Of a DNA stretch of 64,000 nucleotides, positions 1-14,352 are shown in pieces. Within the stretch, counting starts at the first letter, position 1. Every line of letters begins with the position of its first letter. Origin of the DNA: Siphlonurus alternatus (Eukaryota; Arthropoda; Insecta; Ephemeroptera; Siphlonuridae); NCBI GenBank assembly GCA_949825025.1, contig OX463778.1, positions 37,649,194-37,713,193 of the forward strand. The letters are read 5' to 3'. The notes under the pieces are model-generated. The model saw only the letters and a program-made list of their open reading frames with translations. It was not told the origin of the DNA and did not search any database. The position numbers were made by a program, and so were the translations under genes.

Positions 1-71
1 GTCATATCGCAGAAAATAAATAGTTTTTGGTATGCTACTACCATGTTAAATAGGTGCTTTTTGCCTACATT

Positions 72-83
72 CACGTGACGTCA
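72..83. promoter_or_regulatory. Overlapping E-box (CACGTG) and CRE (TGACGTCA)
   Basis: CACGTG at 72-77 overlaps the perfect palindrome TGACGTCA at 76-83. A second TGACGT half-site-like GTGACGTA follows about 10 bp later. The words are those bound by bHLH and CREB/ATF bZIP factors; activity here is inferred only from sequence. Confidence 0.35.
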
Positions 84-625
84 TATTTTTGTGACGTATG
101 GTGAAAGACCCGTATAGCTTCCATTTTTTTTTTTTTTACTCACACTGTACTTTTAGCCATCATGATATATTATATTCTATGTATGTACAGTACTATCTAA
201 AACCACTCAATTTAAAAATACAACTCTGTCATTATTTAGTGGCTAATTTGATATTCAAATCACTTACTAAAATTCATCATAAAAAAGTTACATACTGAAT
301 TTAAAACTCCCACATTACCACTAAAAAAAAAAAAAAAAGAAAAGAAAGAAAGAAAGATATTTTGTTTTCATACTATATAATTTCTTATATATATAATTTT
401 TTTATTATTATTTATGAAGCTAAATATATAATAAATTTTTTTAGTGCCAATTGAATGGACCATGGAACGTTAGCCGTAGGGTGGGACCGGCTGTATGGCT
501 CTAGTAATAGAGAGATAAATCATACTATAGAACTTTTTAGCTTATATATGAGTATGTGTAGAGATGACCTAAGCTATATAACATATACCCGGATTTTCAT
601 ATAATTCAAAATGATTTTTTTTTAA

Positions 626-633
626 TGACGTCA
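626..633. promoter_or_regulatory. Perfect CRE palindrome TGACGTCA
   Basis: It stands at the 5' edge of the GC-richer island 640-880, directly after a T-run. One of 13 exact copies in the window. Confidence 0.3.
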
Positions 634-3503
634 GTATCACGCCTTGAGGGTCGGTTTTTGTGACTATGACGGTATTAATACTGTCTCTTCTTATACCCCC
701 ATCAGTGTGGTGCTTGCTTGCTGGCTGGCTTCTTTAATTTCCACCTACATGTGTGGAGCCCTACAAGTACCTTACTTAGCTGCTGCTTGCTCCCTGCTTG
801 CTTGCTCGCACATGAAGTCACCCCTTGAGTGCGCTGCAGACACTGAGACTAGAAGCTCATACGCTAACTACCCTTCACTTATATATATATATAACATGCA
901 GTACTATATTATATGATATATATAGGAGGGGGGCCGTCAAGGCTTCTCTTTACTTTATCGTGAGGAGTCCACTATATCAGTTTTACTTTTTATTTGATGG
1001 TGTACACAACCGTATATATAAAGTGAAACAAAATGAGATTTTGTTACATGTTTGATTTGCAAGAAAATGAAAAATATTTTTACTTTTTTTTTTAATAAAG
1101 ACAGTTGATCTGTAAAATTCTGTATAGCATACGCATCAATTCCAATTACTTAAAACATATAGAATTAATAAAAAATTATGTGCTTAAAAAAATAAGTCTT
1201 CATGATTGACATAATATAATAAATTTAATGCTATATACCTATGATCACCTATGACCATGCAATATAATTACTGTTCACTTTTTGTGTTTATTATTTATTT
1301 AATTTAATAATTCTAATTTTTATTTATATTTTTATACAATACAACATACTCCTGTGTTGGGTTTGTACATATATATCTGAAAAACATTTCTTTCTTTGCA
1401 AAATTTCAATTTTGTGGTTATATGTCTTATATATTTTTTTAGACATATTTTGTATTTTCCGTGTGTTTGTTTTATTCAATGATGGTTTGCATAAAGCTCG
1501 AAGTTTGCTTGTGAGATTGTTGGCAAACAAGCAAATCCAGCTGCTACTTCGATATCTCATTTATGGTCGGTGACAGAAAGGGAAACAGCCTACAGCTTCA
1601 GATTACACTGAGAAAATTAGTACTGGATTTACTATCAATAAAATTACACTAAAATAAACATGATAGCTTAATTTGTTTATTTATATTATAGTATCATGTA
1701 TACTAATTTTTACTGTTATTAAACTCATATTATATTATATTGAAGTATGATATTAAAAAATAAACCCGAACGTATATTTTACTGTTAATAATTATAATTT
1801 GTATACTAAGTTTTGCAAATTACATCTGGATCAGGAATAGTTTCTAGAAAATTTAATTAATATCACTTAACTTCATGTTTTCTCTCTTTTTTATATATTT
1901 TTTATTTTATCATTTTTTTTTTATGTAACCATCAAATTTTTTGGTTCAGAAACGCAGCATATTTTTTTCTCTGTGTACCTAGGATGTTCATACCAATATT
2001 GATCGAAGCGTTTAGACTACCTGCCGGTCCTCGTAGCTCGCACCACCACTAAAACACACAAGTACTACACACGTGCATGCGAGCGTGCAAGCGTGATTCC
2101 CGCGACGTCACACCATCTCAATATTGGCTTAAAGCACTGGAAGTCTGCAGCCTATTGCACGCAAGTCTAATAATATTACGTTGTTGCCTTCTTTGAGATC
2201 AAGTGTGAACAACCGCGGCGGCATGATTTGAGTCGTTGAGTTAATTATCGTGCTAATGGTCTTGTTCCTCGTATACGGTTCATTTTACATAAGACCAGCA
2301 TGTACCAGTGAAAGTTAACACGATTTATCATTTTATGTACTAACATGTCCTGGGGTTTTCCATTTTTACAAATAAAATTAGAATGATTTTTTTTAACGAT
2401 TTAATGTTAATATATTAGTCACGAAGTATATTTTAGAGTAGAGCTCTTTTAATGCATCGCAATTGATATATTTCTGTGGATATGTAATTAAAATTTTGTT
2501 TTATATATTTATTAAAAAGCTTTCAATATTTTTTAATTTAAATTCAAAATGAAGCCATGCATGTATCGATATTTTTATATATGATGAATTTACAATTAAT
2601 TTGATGTATATGTCATATTTACTTTAGGGGCGAGTGCATATGTATATAATATTTATATATTTTTTCCAATGCGGTTCTTATATAAAAGTGAAGTATGTTC
2701 GTTATATTTATATAATGTAGATACATTTCTGATTGAACGAGGTAAATTTTGTAATGGATTATTATCTTGTTCAAATATTTGAAGAACTTTTTTTTTTCAA
2801 TCATTCTTTATACATAAGTTATATATAAAAAAAATATCCCCGTATCATTTCAGCAATAAATTAAACTCTATACTATATTTTGCTTACTTTGCAGTATATT
2901 TAATAAAAATTATAAAAATCCTTAATATAAAACAAGTAGATTGTGATATATATTTCAATAGATATGTTTTTATCTTCTCGACTATACTCTTGTAATGAGT
3001 GTGTAATCCTGCTAATTGTGCTGACGGAAATGTGCTGACGGGGGCGGGTGGGTGGGCGGGATTGATTGCCCCTCTCTCTCTCGCCCCCTCCCCCTCTCGA
3101 ATTACTCTCTCGTCTACTACTGCTGTATATTATACTGGAGACGGTATGCAGCTGGAGCACAGACAATGCCTCACTATATATTATTATATAATTCCAGCCA
3201 ATAGGAATTTATATCTTGAATAATTAAAATTAAAACAATAAGACCAGACGGACTATTTTTTTTTTCATTGAAATAATTTGCATTTTTTTTTATTTATATA
3301 TAAAAAATGTTTATCTTTTTAAATTTCTGGTAGATAAATTTATCTTTGGTGTATTGTACAGTGTACATTATTATATATAACTGCTCCTACTGCTTGCGTA
3401 TAATATATAATATCAGGTGTGTTTTCTACCTCTATCATTAAATTTAATATTAAGAGAGCGTCTTGACTCGCTTATTATATATATACGTTGTGGTGGCAAG
3501 GCG

Positions 3504-3522
3504 ACACACACACACACACACA
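3504..3522. repeat. (CA)n microsatellite
   Basis: About nine CA units, followed by an island rich in GCTTGCTTGC-like words (3560-3660). Confidence 0.85.
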
Positions 3523-3878
3523 GCAAGGTATTATTGACAACAATTTCCAATACCGCTCGTGGGCTTTAACTTGCTTGCCTGGCTTGCTTGCTTACTTTCC
3601 TCTGTATGCATGCGAGCCAGCTTACGTTGAATGTTTAGCGTGCTTCAGCGCGCTTAATCAAAACGACCGAAATTTCATTCCCCTTCTATATATTTATAAT
3701 TTTACAGTCTTGATGGTAAAACAAGCTCTATCTATATATTATACAGTATACGTTGTTGGTTAGCAATTCCACGAAATCGATCGCATTTGTGGCTTTCTTG
3801 TGACATATTTGTGGAGACACATCAAACGATAATTATTTAATATTATAAAATATATCATGTCGTCTAATGATAATCATG

Positions 3879-3904
3879 ATATATATATATATATATATAT
3901 ATAT
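3879..3904. repeat. (AT)n microsatellite
   Basis: Uninterrupted alternating AT, about 13 units. Confidence 0.85.
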
Positions 3905-4303
3905 CAAAAGCACTTACCTATTTAATAAGTTTTGCTATTTAAAATATGTATCATGACTATTTTTCGATTAATTTAAAATAGTTGTGAAATATTAAATATT
4001 TGATTGCTTCATGCAGTTACAAACTTTAAATAATTAGATTTTATATGTAGAGGTCATGAAGTTTTGATGGATTAAAAATAGCTCTAAAGTTTTTGTCAAT
4101 GGTTGTTGTTTTCATTTCTGAAATTGTCTCGAATGTTTGTAATTTAAAGTTGACCGGTTGACCATTAATGATATTGTTGCATCTTAAAAATAAACTATAA
4201 TGGCCATAACAAAATTAAGCTCGAACAGCTCCCAAATGCACAAGAACTATTGTGTTTTAGTGCATGTGTTAACATAATATATGTTATAAATAAAATATAT
4301 AAA

Positions 4304-4309
<6 letters not shown>

Positions 4310-4334
<25 letters not shown>
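4310..4334. repeat. (AT)n microsatellite
   Basis: Uninterrupted alternating AT, about 12 units, embedded in a wider AT-alternating stretch. Confidence 0.8.
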
Positions 4335-5732
4335 TACTTTTAAGACATTAATTGTATTAAAAATTTAGCACTGTAATAAAAAATGGTAAAAACAATTTAT
4401 TTTTAATCTAATTAAATATACAAAAAGCTTAATTTTCGATGTGAATCGTCATGGCATATATATAGAGAGATTTCAGTATATAGTATATATTTTTGTATTT
4501 AGCTAAATAATTGCGAGTAGAGCACGCTGTTGTATAATATGAGATTGGGAGGCTTGGGGGGTGGCTGCCAGCAGTGAACTACATTATGCACACTGCGTGC
4601 TCGCATATGCTAATACCACAATAATATCAACGCGAGCCAAGAGGAAACGCGCGGTTTCGGGGCAAATTACTTGGAAAATCGTTGGGAAGAATTTCTCAGG
4701 CTTGGATGTAATGAAAAAAAACTAAAAATCTGTGGTGAAATGATAATATAAAATGTAAAAATGTCATGGCGAGTATATAAAGTTATTTTTTATTGGACCT
4801 AAAGAGGGTTGTTTTTATTAATGTAAACCGGAATTAAAAAGAAAAATATGTTATGTAAATTTTAGAACAATAAAAAAAAAAAAATACATTTGAATGTTTT
4901 TTTGATGTTTATGCAAATATATATTTTTTTAAATTGCATATTTTTATTATACAATATTATACTCTAATAATGATTTAATTTAATTTTAAATTATTTTAAT
5001 ATCATGTAAGTTTAATAATAAGTAATACAAATTTTAATTTAGAATCGAGATAAAAGAATATACTGTACATCAATTGGTATTTAATTTACTAGTAAATAAT
5101 TTTCTTAAACTTACTAAAATATTTTCCATTTGAACGAAATATATATAAATTCGATACTTTTATATAAATATGTATATTTTTTTTATTGTACACAAATTAT
5201 AATAAAGTGATATGCGATGAACATTGATGCCAAGAGAAATTTTGACATGCAATGGTTATACGACGTAGGTGATGCTCGTCAAGTGAGTATATATACCGGC
5301 TGATACACCGGTGATAATATGTATGAGGAGGAGCAGCTTACGCCTAAAAGCCTTCTTCTCTTTTTGGCTCCACTCTCTTCTCATCTTAGCGACTGATGAT
5401 GCTCGTTGACAAGAGAAGACCTAAACACCGTGACGGATTTTTTAAAATGTTCACAAAGTAGTTTTATGTACAGCATATATAATATTATATAAGATTTAAA
5501 TCTATATACTGTATTATAAAACTGAGAATGCAAAACAGTGTCAAACTATGAGTGAGTATAATATATATAGTATAGTGATAATGTTAGGATTAAAATGATG
5601 TATTCAAATGATGTTCAGTAAGAGAAACAGAAAAAAAATTGAACGGAACTTTTGATCGTAATGTTAAAAATAAAAATGACTGATTTAATAATGATCAATT
5701 TATATTAAAAATCTTAAACTGAGCGAAAAAAC

Positions 5733-5752
5733 AAAAAAAAAAAAAAAAAAAA
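5733..5752. repeat. Poly-A tract
   Basis: Run of about 20 A. No retroposon body, upstream coding sequence or target duplication was recognised around it, so it is treated as a simple repeat. Confidence 0.7.
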
Positions 5753-6134
5753 TGTTTTAAAAAAATATTTAAAACTTAGAACATAAATGATATAATTATA
5801 CTTGTGAATAAAATAAATGCAGCGCCATCAAATTAAATTTGAGTGACTTCTGTTTTTAAATACAAGTATTCTTAAAAACTGATGTCATTGCACTATATTT
5901 TTTTCCCTGCATAATTCTAGCTTATAAAAAATTCCCATCTCATTATTTTTTTCTAAACTATGTGCGTGCTGCTGACAATGCGTGAGTTTTTAAATTGTAT
6001 TAGAATTTTTTGTTGTTTCTATTTCTGCAATGTGTATCACAAAAATTGTATAATTTCAATTTAAACGTGTACATTTGTACATAATATAATAAATATTTTT
6101 TTTGCTCGTGTCTTGGATTGATTTAGTGGGTGTA

Positions 6135-6329
6135 TCAGTTAAAGTTACAAAGGTTTTCTAGATAAGGTAGTCCTTGCGAAAGACGACGTAACCGGAGCGC
6201 TATAAGCTGGTGATGCTTACTCTTGCCGTCGTCCTTGCTTATTACACACGTCTTTGGTGGAATCGCTGGACCAGGTAGCGAGAGGAATCTCTGTCCTAAA
6301 GTACGAGTCACAGTTCTAAACCATAACAT
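6135..6329 (-). CDS. Weak coding-like island, unknown product
   Basis: A 64-codon open frame of ordinary amino-acid composition fills a ~45-50% GC island inside AT-rich DNA. It is rich in P, K, R and L with no low-complexity run. On the minus strand the ATG directly follows a TCCTAAG acceptor-like word, and a donor-like AGA|GTAAGC lies inside at 6215-6221. The frame could therefore be a small exon ending at 6221, or chance. No domain, signal peptide or membrane segment is visible and I do not recognise a family. The open frame by itself is weak evidence at this length. Confidence 0.15.
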   Translation of the reverse strand: MLWFRTVTRTLGQRFLSLPGPAIPPKTCVISKDDGKSKHHQLIALRLRRLSQGLPYLENLCNFN

Positions 6330-9300
6330 CTTAGGATTAAAACGATCATAATAAAAATGCAGATTTAGAAAATGAAGTATTTAAATTTCAATACAAAAAG
6401 TTTTAGTTTTTTAATTTATTTTAATTTAATATAACTTTTTGATTAGAATTAATAAAAAGTGATCAATAGTGACTTCATAGTTTTAAATTGTGATTTTTTG
6501 TTTTAAAAGTGAGTGAAAAAGTTTATGCATATATAAGAACCTCACAAGCAGAAAAGAAGCCTAGTTGGATGGCAGACAAAGTGATATACAGACGCTACTT
6601 AGATACAAACGGGTTTAACTTTTAGATTTGGAACTATACAAGTTCTTTATTGTAGACTAAATCGAGTATTTATATTTATATAATATATAAAAAAATACCC
6701 CTCTTTTATATTCTTCTTTATTGTTTTCACAACACACGTCCTGAACCACACAGTCACACACAAAAAAATAATACTGAAATATAATAAAAATACCTTGAGA
6801 AGAAAAAAATGTAACAAAAGTATAAAAATATTTTTAAAAAAAATAATAACAAACTGTAATAAAATGCTCATGTAACTTATCATACGCTTTTATTGGCTAT
6901 CTTTAAAAAAAAAAATAATAATGTCTACATGGAATTAAATGCTATGGCATAATGATTTAAGTGTGGTATTAAAATTATTTTACAGTGAACCTTGTATGTC
7001 ATACATAACTCTTATAATAGTATACAAAACAAAGAGTTAAAACGACCGCTTTGGTTTTGTCCTAATTAGAGCTTCTATACTATAATAATAAAGTTTGCTC
7101 TACTAATACGAGTTAATACCATCAGGAGTTAACGAGACCCTCGGTGAAAATACATTGTGACAATGTAATAAGTGCAGCAGGCAGACTACATTAAACTTAC
7201 TTAACAACAGTTAATACTGTAATAAACTTTGTACCTTAACTAAATCCTTCCCTCGTTGCTCTTATGGTGGATTTACTTTTCAGATTAATAACCATAGCAT
7301 TTAATTTTATCCTTTTCTATATAGAGCTATTTATTGCTAGAAATCATTTTTAAGTTTTTGAAATCATTAGCACTGTAAAATATAGATACTGAAAATTTTA
7401 AATGATTTTGATCTATTTTAAGAAGTACGTAGTAATTGGCGAATCAATCCTAAAAATCATGAAAAATGTTATTATTTTATTTATTTGAAAAAACTATTTT
7501 TTGTGTGTAATTTGAAGTTCTTTTTAAATCTCATTGGGTAATAAAGTGAATCTTTACGTCTCCTCTTGCCAATTATGATAAAAGATCATTTCATATTTCA
7601 TCTTAAATGCTTAGTGTTGTTGTTATTTTCTTCCTTCTATTTCATCGAAAAGTGTAACATTTTAAGTCGTAAATTTAGATTTCCATTTTCTTCTTGTAAT
7701 TGGATCATAACTTAAGATTTTCTTTATATACACATTACGGTTTTGTTATTGATTTTTATTCGTTTGTATTTACTACATAACAGTGTCGTAAAACAGTTGA
7801 TATATTTAACGAGAAAACCTGCTTAAAGCTATTATACTTCTCTATTATTATTATTTTATTTTTTTTTTGGTGATACAAGAGGGTGTATAGGCATTTGAGT
7901 TAGTGTATTTACAACTATGGCAAAATAAAGTAAAGTTTTAGTTTTAGCAATTTTGAACAAGAAAAATAAAAGCTAAAGTCAGAGACTGGAACGAATGGAA
8001 ATTCTTGTTATTTTTGCTTCTTTATTTTTTATACTCTCTGTGATGTTGTCAAAAAGGGAATGTCTTTTCTACAGGCATTTTTATAGTTTCATTAGAGCAA
8101 ACAGCATGTGATACCATCTTGTAAGGGAACATTCTTTTCTTATATACATACTTTTTTTTTTTAATATATTTAGAGTTAAATATACAACATAAGTATATAG
8201 AATAAGGATTTATATTTTTAGGAATTAAAAAAAAAAAAAGTCGTATGTCTCTATCATGTATTGTGTGTCTCATGTTTTGGTTTTGTGTCCGTAGGTGAGT
8301 TCTCATGATGGCGGTGGTGGCAGAGCCCTCACACATATGCCGTGCTAAGAACTGCTGTTAATCGCAAGTATTTTTGCTGGATAAAATTTCTACAAGCATT
8401 AACATTTTTCTCAAAGTTTTTTTCATTATATATCGCTAATAATTATGCAAGTATTATTTAAAAAAAAATCTTTATGAAATATATTTAATGATTTGTTTCA
8501 ATGATTTTGACACATTTGAGCTGCTTACAACACGCGGTCAAAATCATGAAAATCAACCTTTTTATTTTTAACTTTATTTGAATAACTACACAAAAAAAAT
8601 TATAAACCGGTGATCTGGAATAAATAATAATAAAATATTTATATTTAAACTTTTTTGTGATTGGCTTAAAAGATAAATTTTTATGTCTCAAGTGATGAAA
8701 TCTTAATTGTCTTTTTGTTAGTTTTTATGCTGCAAATGCCATTTGATTTTTTTTTTTTTTTTTACTTTAAAAAATATACCGTTTTTATCCAAGTTGGTCG
8801 GTTATTGATCACGGCGGGAGAAGCTGCTCCTCACCACTCGGATGGCGCTTGTAAACCTTGCTGGCTCGCACGTTCCTTCGCATCCTAAAAAGGAGCACGC
8901 AAGATTAAATATTAAAAGCTCTAATTTTTTTGTTAAGGTTCTTACCCTCGTAAAAATGCGAGCAATAAAATGAAATATTTTTTTCGTAACATCAATATGT
9001 GGATATATAATATATATATATATATTTTTGGGGGAATTCAAAACTCTAAACTTTACTGCTATTTGAAGAATACAAAATACTTTAAATGCTTGTTATTTTT
9101 TACGTAACTGCTCTGTCTTCCGTAAAAATAACAGATTTAGTAGGAAATCTGAGCATTGTTAGCAAAGAAAAGCTTAAAATGCAGCTTAGAGATATTTAAA
9201 TTGTTTTTGTTTAATTAGTATGTGTCAATGAATTGACATAATGAAACTAATTTAAAGCTTAGTAATTATTCTTTTTAAGATAGCGCGGCGGTAAATAATC

Positions 9301-10114
9301 AGATCCATGTGATGTTTCTTATACTTCGTAAAATACCACACCTATATCTTCCCTTTTTTTTTTAATCAATAAAAATTATCACATATTATGGTAATTGGTT
9401 ACCTAACAATTTTTTTAAAGTCTTTTAGTATTTTAATAGCTAAGTAATAAACTTTTTTTTTATATGCCTTAAGTCCAATCAATTACAATTTTTGCTCTAT
9501 AAAAGAGACCTTAAACAGTTGTCAAGTAAAAAACTCTTTATTCATATATGAAGTATATATTATATTTCAAGTTGCTCTCTATATACTCAATCTTATATTA
9601 TCGATTACCATGAGTAGGCAGGAGTTTTTGTTTTGATGGTATATTACACTGGTATATATAATATAATGTAGTATATATAGGGGTTATTAAATTTATGAAG
9701 AATTGAGTCATTGTAAGATCGTTTTTGTGTGATTGGATACCATGTGTGGGAAGAAAGCTTTTTTTACACCGTAAAATTTCTTTGTACATTTAATTAAATA
9801 AATTGAAAGTTTCCTCATCTATAATTAATCGTATATATTATACAGAATATAATATATATTTATAAATCGAGTCTTCACATTTAACTTGCTTTTTGTCGTT
9901 AATATTTGAGATTACTTCGGCTTGTGTTCGGTCTATCGTTACAAAATGTCAATTAATGACCTCGGACGTTATAGATATACGACGAAAACCATTTTAAATG
10001 TGAACATACAGTGTTTACGAGAAAAGTTGAGAATCGATTTTAAAACTTTATAAATATTAAAATATTACTTTATTAAGAATCGTATTACATAAAATTTTAT
10101 ACTGTGTGGGTAAG
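6330..10114. other. AT-rich non-coding block
   Basis: No gene seen. Islands of higher GC lie at about 7050-7270 and 8790-8900; the rest is A/T-run DNA. Minus-strand frames here (for example 8049-8336 and 8802-9041) are dominated by K, I, Y, F and N and look like chance frames. Confidence 0.6.
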
Positions 10115-10312
10115 TTAGTGCATGGTCAGCTCACTCATCTCGTCACAGAAAAGCTCTACAGGGGAGATACCTGCAGATAACGTGCGCAGTGATGGAGGAA
10201 CTACTACTCTCAAAAGACCGCACTCAACTTCGATGTGTCTGGTCGCCGCTAAATGGCATCTCTTATAAATCAAATGTTCGACTCTCTCAAAAGTGTCCGC
10301 CGTCGCCGCCAA
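10115..10312 (-). other. GC-richer island with a 65-codon open frame
   Basis: The island is about 50% GC, contains CpG-rich words (CGCCGTCGCCGCC near its right edge) and is open on the minus strand for 65 codons of ordinary composition. No splice signal frames it and no family is recognised. It may be a regulatory island or a relic exon. Confidence 0.15.
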
Positions 10313-13040
10313 ATGACCAAAACTAGAAGCTTATAATACAGACTTTAATAATGTAATAAATAAAAAGAAAAAAAATGTTCAAGTCCTTAAAAAAAATAAA
10401 GCTAGGGTTATCGGTTATTGCCTGAAGGATAAAAATATAAAAAAAAATAAAACAATTTAGTAATCAATAACTATTATCTTTTTGTTCAAATGATTGGATC
10501 GTAATATATAATAATATAAGGGTTTAATTGTTTCTATTTTTATATAATAGTTAAAGCTTGCGCCTTTGATCATTGTATAACAATAAATAATTAGATTTTT
10601 TTTATTGTTTTTATGTTTTTATTCAGTGTTGAATGCAGGTTGAATGTTCAATCGTTAGTTTTTGTTTTTTTTATTTGTTTGTTTTATTGAACGATTGAGT
10701 GGATAACTGAAATAAAAAAGCTGTTGTGAATTTGCGACTGCATTGGTCAAATGGACAGATAGACAGGCAGCAGCAGAAAAAAAAGGGCCTCGAGAGATGG
10801 ATCAACGATGGATTGACCGTGCTCGACGAAAGCTGAATGGGATTGAAGGGACCGTACACTCTCAAGTGGATTTTATTTCTATCTATTCCCTATATACTAT
10901 GTGTTTTTCAACCGACTGATAAAATTTTTGTTCTCTTTCTTTTCATAAAATATAAAAGTTAACATTTCGATAGAAAGGAAAAAAAAATAAGCTACATTTA
11001 CATGAAAAATGCTTGAAAAACACATGGAAAAAAAAATGAATTAATTCCTCTTGTCACAAGAATAATTTCATAGCTGTGAAGTACATTTTATCTGCGTACT
11101 TAAAATACTGTGGTGTCATGGTTGCAATGGTTGCATGTATCTTGACGTGGCATCTGCACAACGCGCTCTTCAAATCTTATCTCTCACTTCGGTCAGGTCA
11201 CCGAGGGTTTGGTCATTAGTCACCCGGGTCACACGAACCTGATAAACCGACTCACCCTAATAGACTCTCTACGTGAAGTAGGCGCCGCAAACATCCCCTA
11301 TTTTCTAACTACTTTACTGCCTTGTTAAACGTGTGCGTGACATTACCTTAGTGGTGATTAATTAAATGAGAAAAATTTAACGTCTTAAACTTTCACAAAA
11401 TTTAATCTATACTTGAAAAAAAAAAAAAAATCGTCAAAATTTATTTTTGGAATTCATATTCTAATATAATTTATTTTTACTTTTATAGAAGACCCTTTTT
11501 TTTTCTCTATGTTTTATTGAGATAATATTAATGGAAGAAATGCTACTACTATTATACTAATGTAAATTTTTTTTAAAGAGTAAACAAAGATAAAATGGAG
11601 TGATGAATTATATGAGAAAAATGTTAAACTATAATAATAAATTTAAAAGAAGATCATTACTATTATGGGATATGCAATTTTTTTTATTATTATTATTTAC
11701 AAGAGAACAAAAATAATGAATACGCAACTTCTTTCTTTCTCTGTACTCTTTTTTTTTTTATTATTATTATAATAGAGGAATGAGACATATAATATTTTTT
11801 ATATATAAAAAAGTATATGTGTAATTTGTGGAAATGAGATATGGTGATTAGGAGCATGGTTATAGAAAAAAAGCAAAAAAAAAACAAGAGCATACGACGA
11901 CGAGAAGCTCCGGGTTTGGTTGCTCTGACGTGGTGTGAGGTCTTTGTATATCGCAGCTTGCTTGCTGGTTTGCTTCTATCTAGCCCCTGGATATGACGCT
12001 ATACCAAGGCAGTGGATTCGGACAGGTAGCCTGTGATAATATTCACAATTTAAGACCCCCCTTTTTTTTAAAAAAAAAGGTGCGTAATCGTGATCTCATC
12101 GTATCAAAATATATACTTTTGATTGGCGTTAATGTCTTATACGTCTATATTTTTGAAATTAATACATATATTTTTGTGCTGATAAAGACCTAATTATTTT
12201 ATAATAGTAAATTTTTATTATTATTATTTTTTTATTTCCCAACTCGTTAGTGAAAGATGATATACCAAAATAATTATTATTCTTAGGTGAAAATAAATGG
12301 AGTGAAGAATGTTGTTCTCATTAAAATGTAAATTTTTATAATATAGAAATAATGATTGTTAGTATATATACCTCTTTATCTATTTTTGATCTATCATGGA
12401 TTATGAGATGTGTACAGAATACCTCATAAAATACTACACAACATCCGGTTATTCGTATATAATATACCCCACACATTATATACTGTATATATATTTTTTA
12501 TATTTAAATGTAATGATATATATAATAATGATGATGATTATAATTATTTTAGATATAAATATAATTCTATATAGAAGGTGTTATAGTTATATATTTATTT
12601 AATGAGTATATATTTTTAATATAATCTTTTTAAAAGATCTAAACTTTTGTATGTATTTTTTTTTTAATTTTAATTGAATATTAATTATAATTTGAACTTT
12701 TTCAATATTGTTAGTTGAAAAGAGAGAAGGAAAAAAAAAAGTGTTCATCCAACCGCTACTTCTCACTCGATATCATTCGTCCTCATTAACGTGTCTGCAT
12801 GCAACCACCAGCGTTATCGCAATTATTATAGCTTTATAATTATGAACAAATAATAAAACAAAATTAATTAAGATTGGGGTTTTAAATTATTTTGCTCAAT
12901 TGAAATAAAGTACTCGATATTTTTACTTATAATATAATCTATAATAATTATATATATATTATAATTAAACTTCAATCACACAATTCTTTTTTTTTCTTCA
13001 TGGAGTATTTTCAGTATTTGGAATTCAATTTAAATTAATG
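10313..13040. other. AT-rich non-coding block
   Basis: No gene seen. Islands at 10730-10870 and 11110-11340; the latter carries a cluster of GGTCA half-sites listed separately. A T8A9 self-complementary run lies at about 12062-12078. The rest is A/T-run DNA. Confidence 0.6.
11191..11231 (+). promoter_or_regulatory. Cluster of four GGTCA half-sites
   Basis: GGTCA begins at 11191, 11196, 11211 and 11227, all on the plus strand and within 41 bp, inside a GC-richer island. This is the half-site of nuclear hormone receptors. Occupancy is not shown by sequence. Confidence 0.3.
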
Positions 13041-13200
13041 TGAGGATAGCGTAACCGCACGAGCGAGAAGTATAAAAAGGGAAGGGCTGTGGAATGTGAT
13101 GCAACTGCTCGACTCCTCACAAATGCATCTCAAAGTCACGATGTTCAGTGTGGTTGCGCACAGATCAGGAGTGGCTGACTGACTTTGAAAATTACTCTCA
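13041..13200. other. GC-richer island with TATAAAAAG
   Basis: A TATAAAAAG word (13071-13079) is followed by about 110 bp of mixed-composition sequence containing TTCAGTGT, an initiator-like word, but too far downstream to pair with the TATA word. TATAAA strings are common in this AT-rich DNA, so promoter function is only a weak possibility. Confidence 0.15.
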
Positions 13201-14352
13201 AATGTTTGTTTTTAGTAATGCTATAAATAGCAAATACCATTGATAATCAATAAAAAACTTTAATCGATAAAAAGTAAAGTTTTTAGAGGGAAGGGGTACT
13301 TAGGGGGTGGAGGGGTTGGAGTGCGAAGTGAGAATCACCCAAATCATACGTTATTTTGTTATCCTATGCTATAATTTATTGATTTGCTGTGAAAAAGCTT
13401 GAACAATAAAATAGCATCCCCCTCTTTAAATATTGATGTTTATTGGTGCAGCATATTAACGTAAAAATTATAATTAATATACGTAAAGGTTACAGCTTTG
13501 ATGAAAATTTATCATATTTTATTTTTAATTGTTTTTTAGTTGCAATAAATCAGTAATTAATAACAAATTGCCTTCATATATTAATATATGTAACTTGTAT
13601 TACATCACTTTATTTTAGAAAATAATAATTTACAGATTTTAATTAAAAAATGTATTATATATTAGAAAAATCGTATAAAATCCTAATAATTTTAAATTGT
13701 ATACATGTACATTATATGAGAAAAATTTTCATGTGTTTGTGCCTTTTTTTGCTGATCCAATGGTAAAGTGCGATGATGGTCACTTCATACTGCAGTGCGC
13801 ACATCGATAATAAATCACGTGCCGAGGCAAGTATGTACGGAAAGCAGACAAGCATGTAGAAGGCATGATGATTTTGCGTAACACGTACAACACCCCACCT
13901 CCTCCCTTACTGCCACGCCTCATTCTCCATTCACGGCAAGCATTAATGAAAATCTGTAATTTGAACATAAAAATCGTATATATGAGTTATTATTAATATT
14001 TACGTGTGGAGTCATTGGATTATTGTTATTATAAATAACTTAAGTTATGATACATAATATAATGATAAATTAAAATCAATCAGAAATACATTGCTATATT
14101 ATATATTATATAGCTTAAGGCAAATAGCAATTAAAAGAATAAACAAATTTTAATTACATTTTTGTATTTATAAATACTTATTATGTAACTTTGATGTCAC
14201 ATGTAAAGATGATAAATTATATATATTTTTTTATAAATATTTTTATGTTTAATCAATATCGATAATATGTATACCTTATTATATAATATAATTATTACAT
14301 TTTTTTTAAAAGAAAGTCTAATGAATTCATTAGGTTTAGTTAGTTAAGCTAC

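Larger units (their letters stand above)
1..3503. other. AT-rich non-coding block with GC-richer islands
   Basis: No gene is recognisable here. The block alternates A/T-run sequence with islands at about 640-880 (tandem GCTT/GGCT words), 2000-2290 (CpG-containing, with GCGACGTCAC near 2103) and 3030-3150 (G/C-rich, CT-rich). Open frames are short and of A/T-run composition. I read it as intron or intergenic DNA. Confidence 0.6.
3523..6134. other. AT-rich non-coding block
   Basis: No gene seen. It contains two (TA)n tracts (listed separately), a GC-richer island at 4520-4680 with GCGCGG-type CpG words, and another island at 5260-5440. The remainder is A/T-run DNA with frequent stops in all frames. 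Confidence 0.6.

Noticed and set aside
13071..13079. Core promoter from TATAAAAAG
   Set aside because: TATAAA-type strings are very frequent in this AT-rich DNA; no initiator at the right distance and no downstream coding exon.
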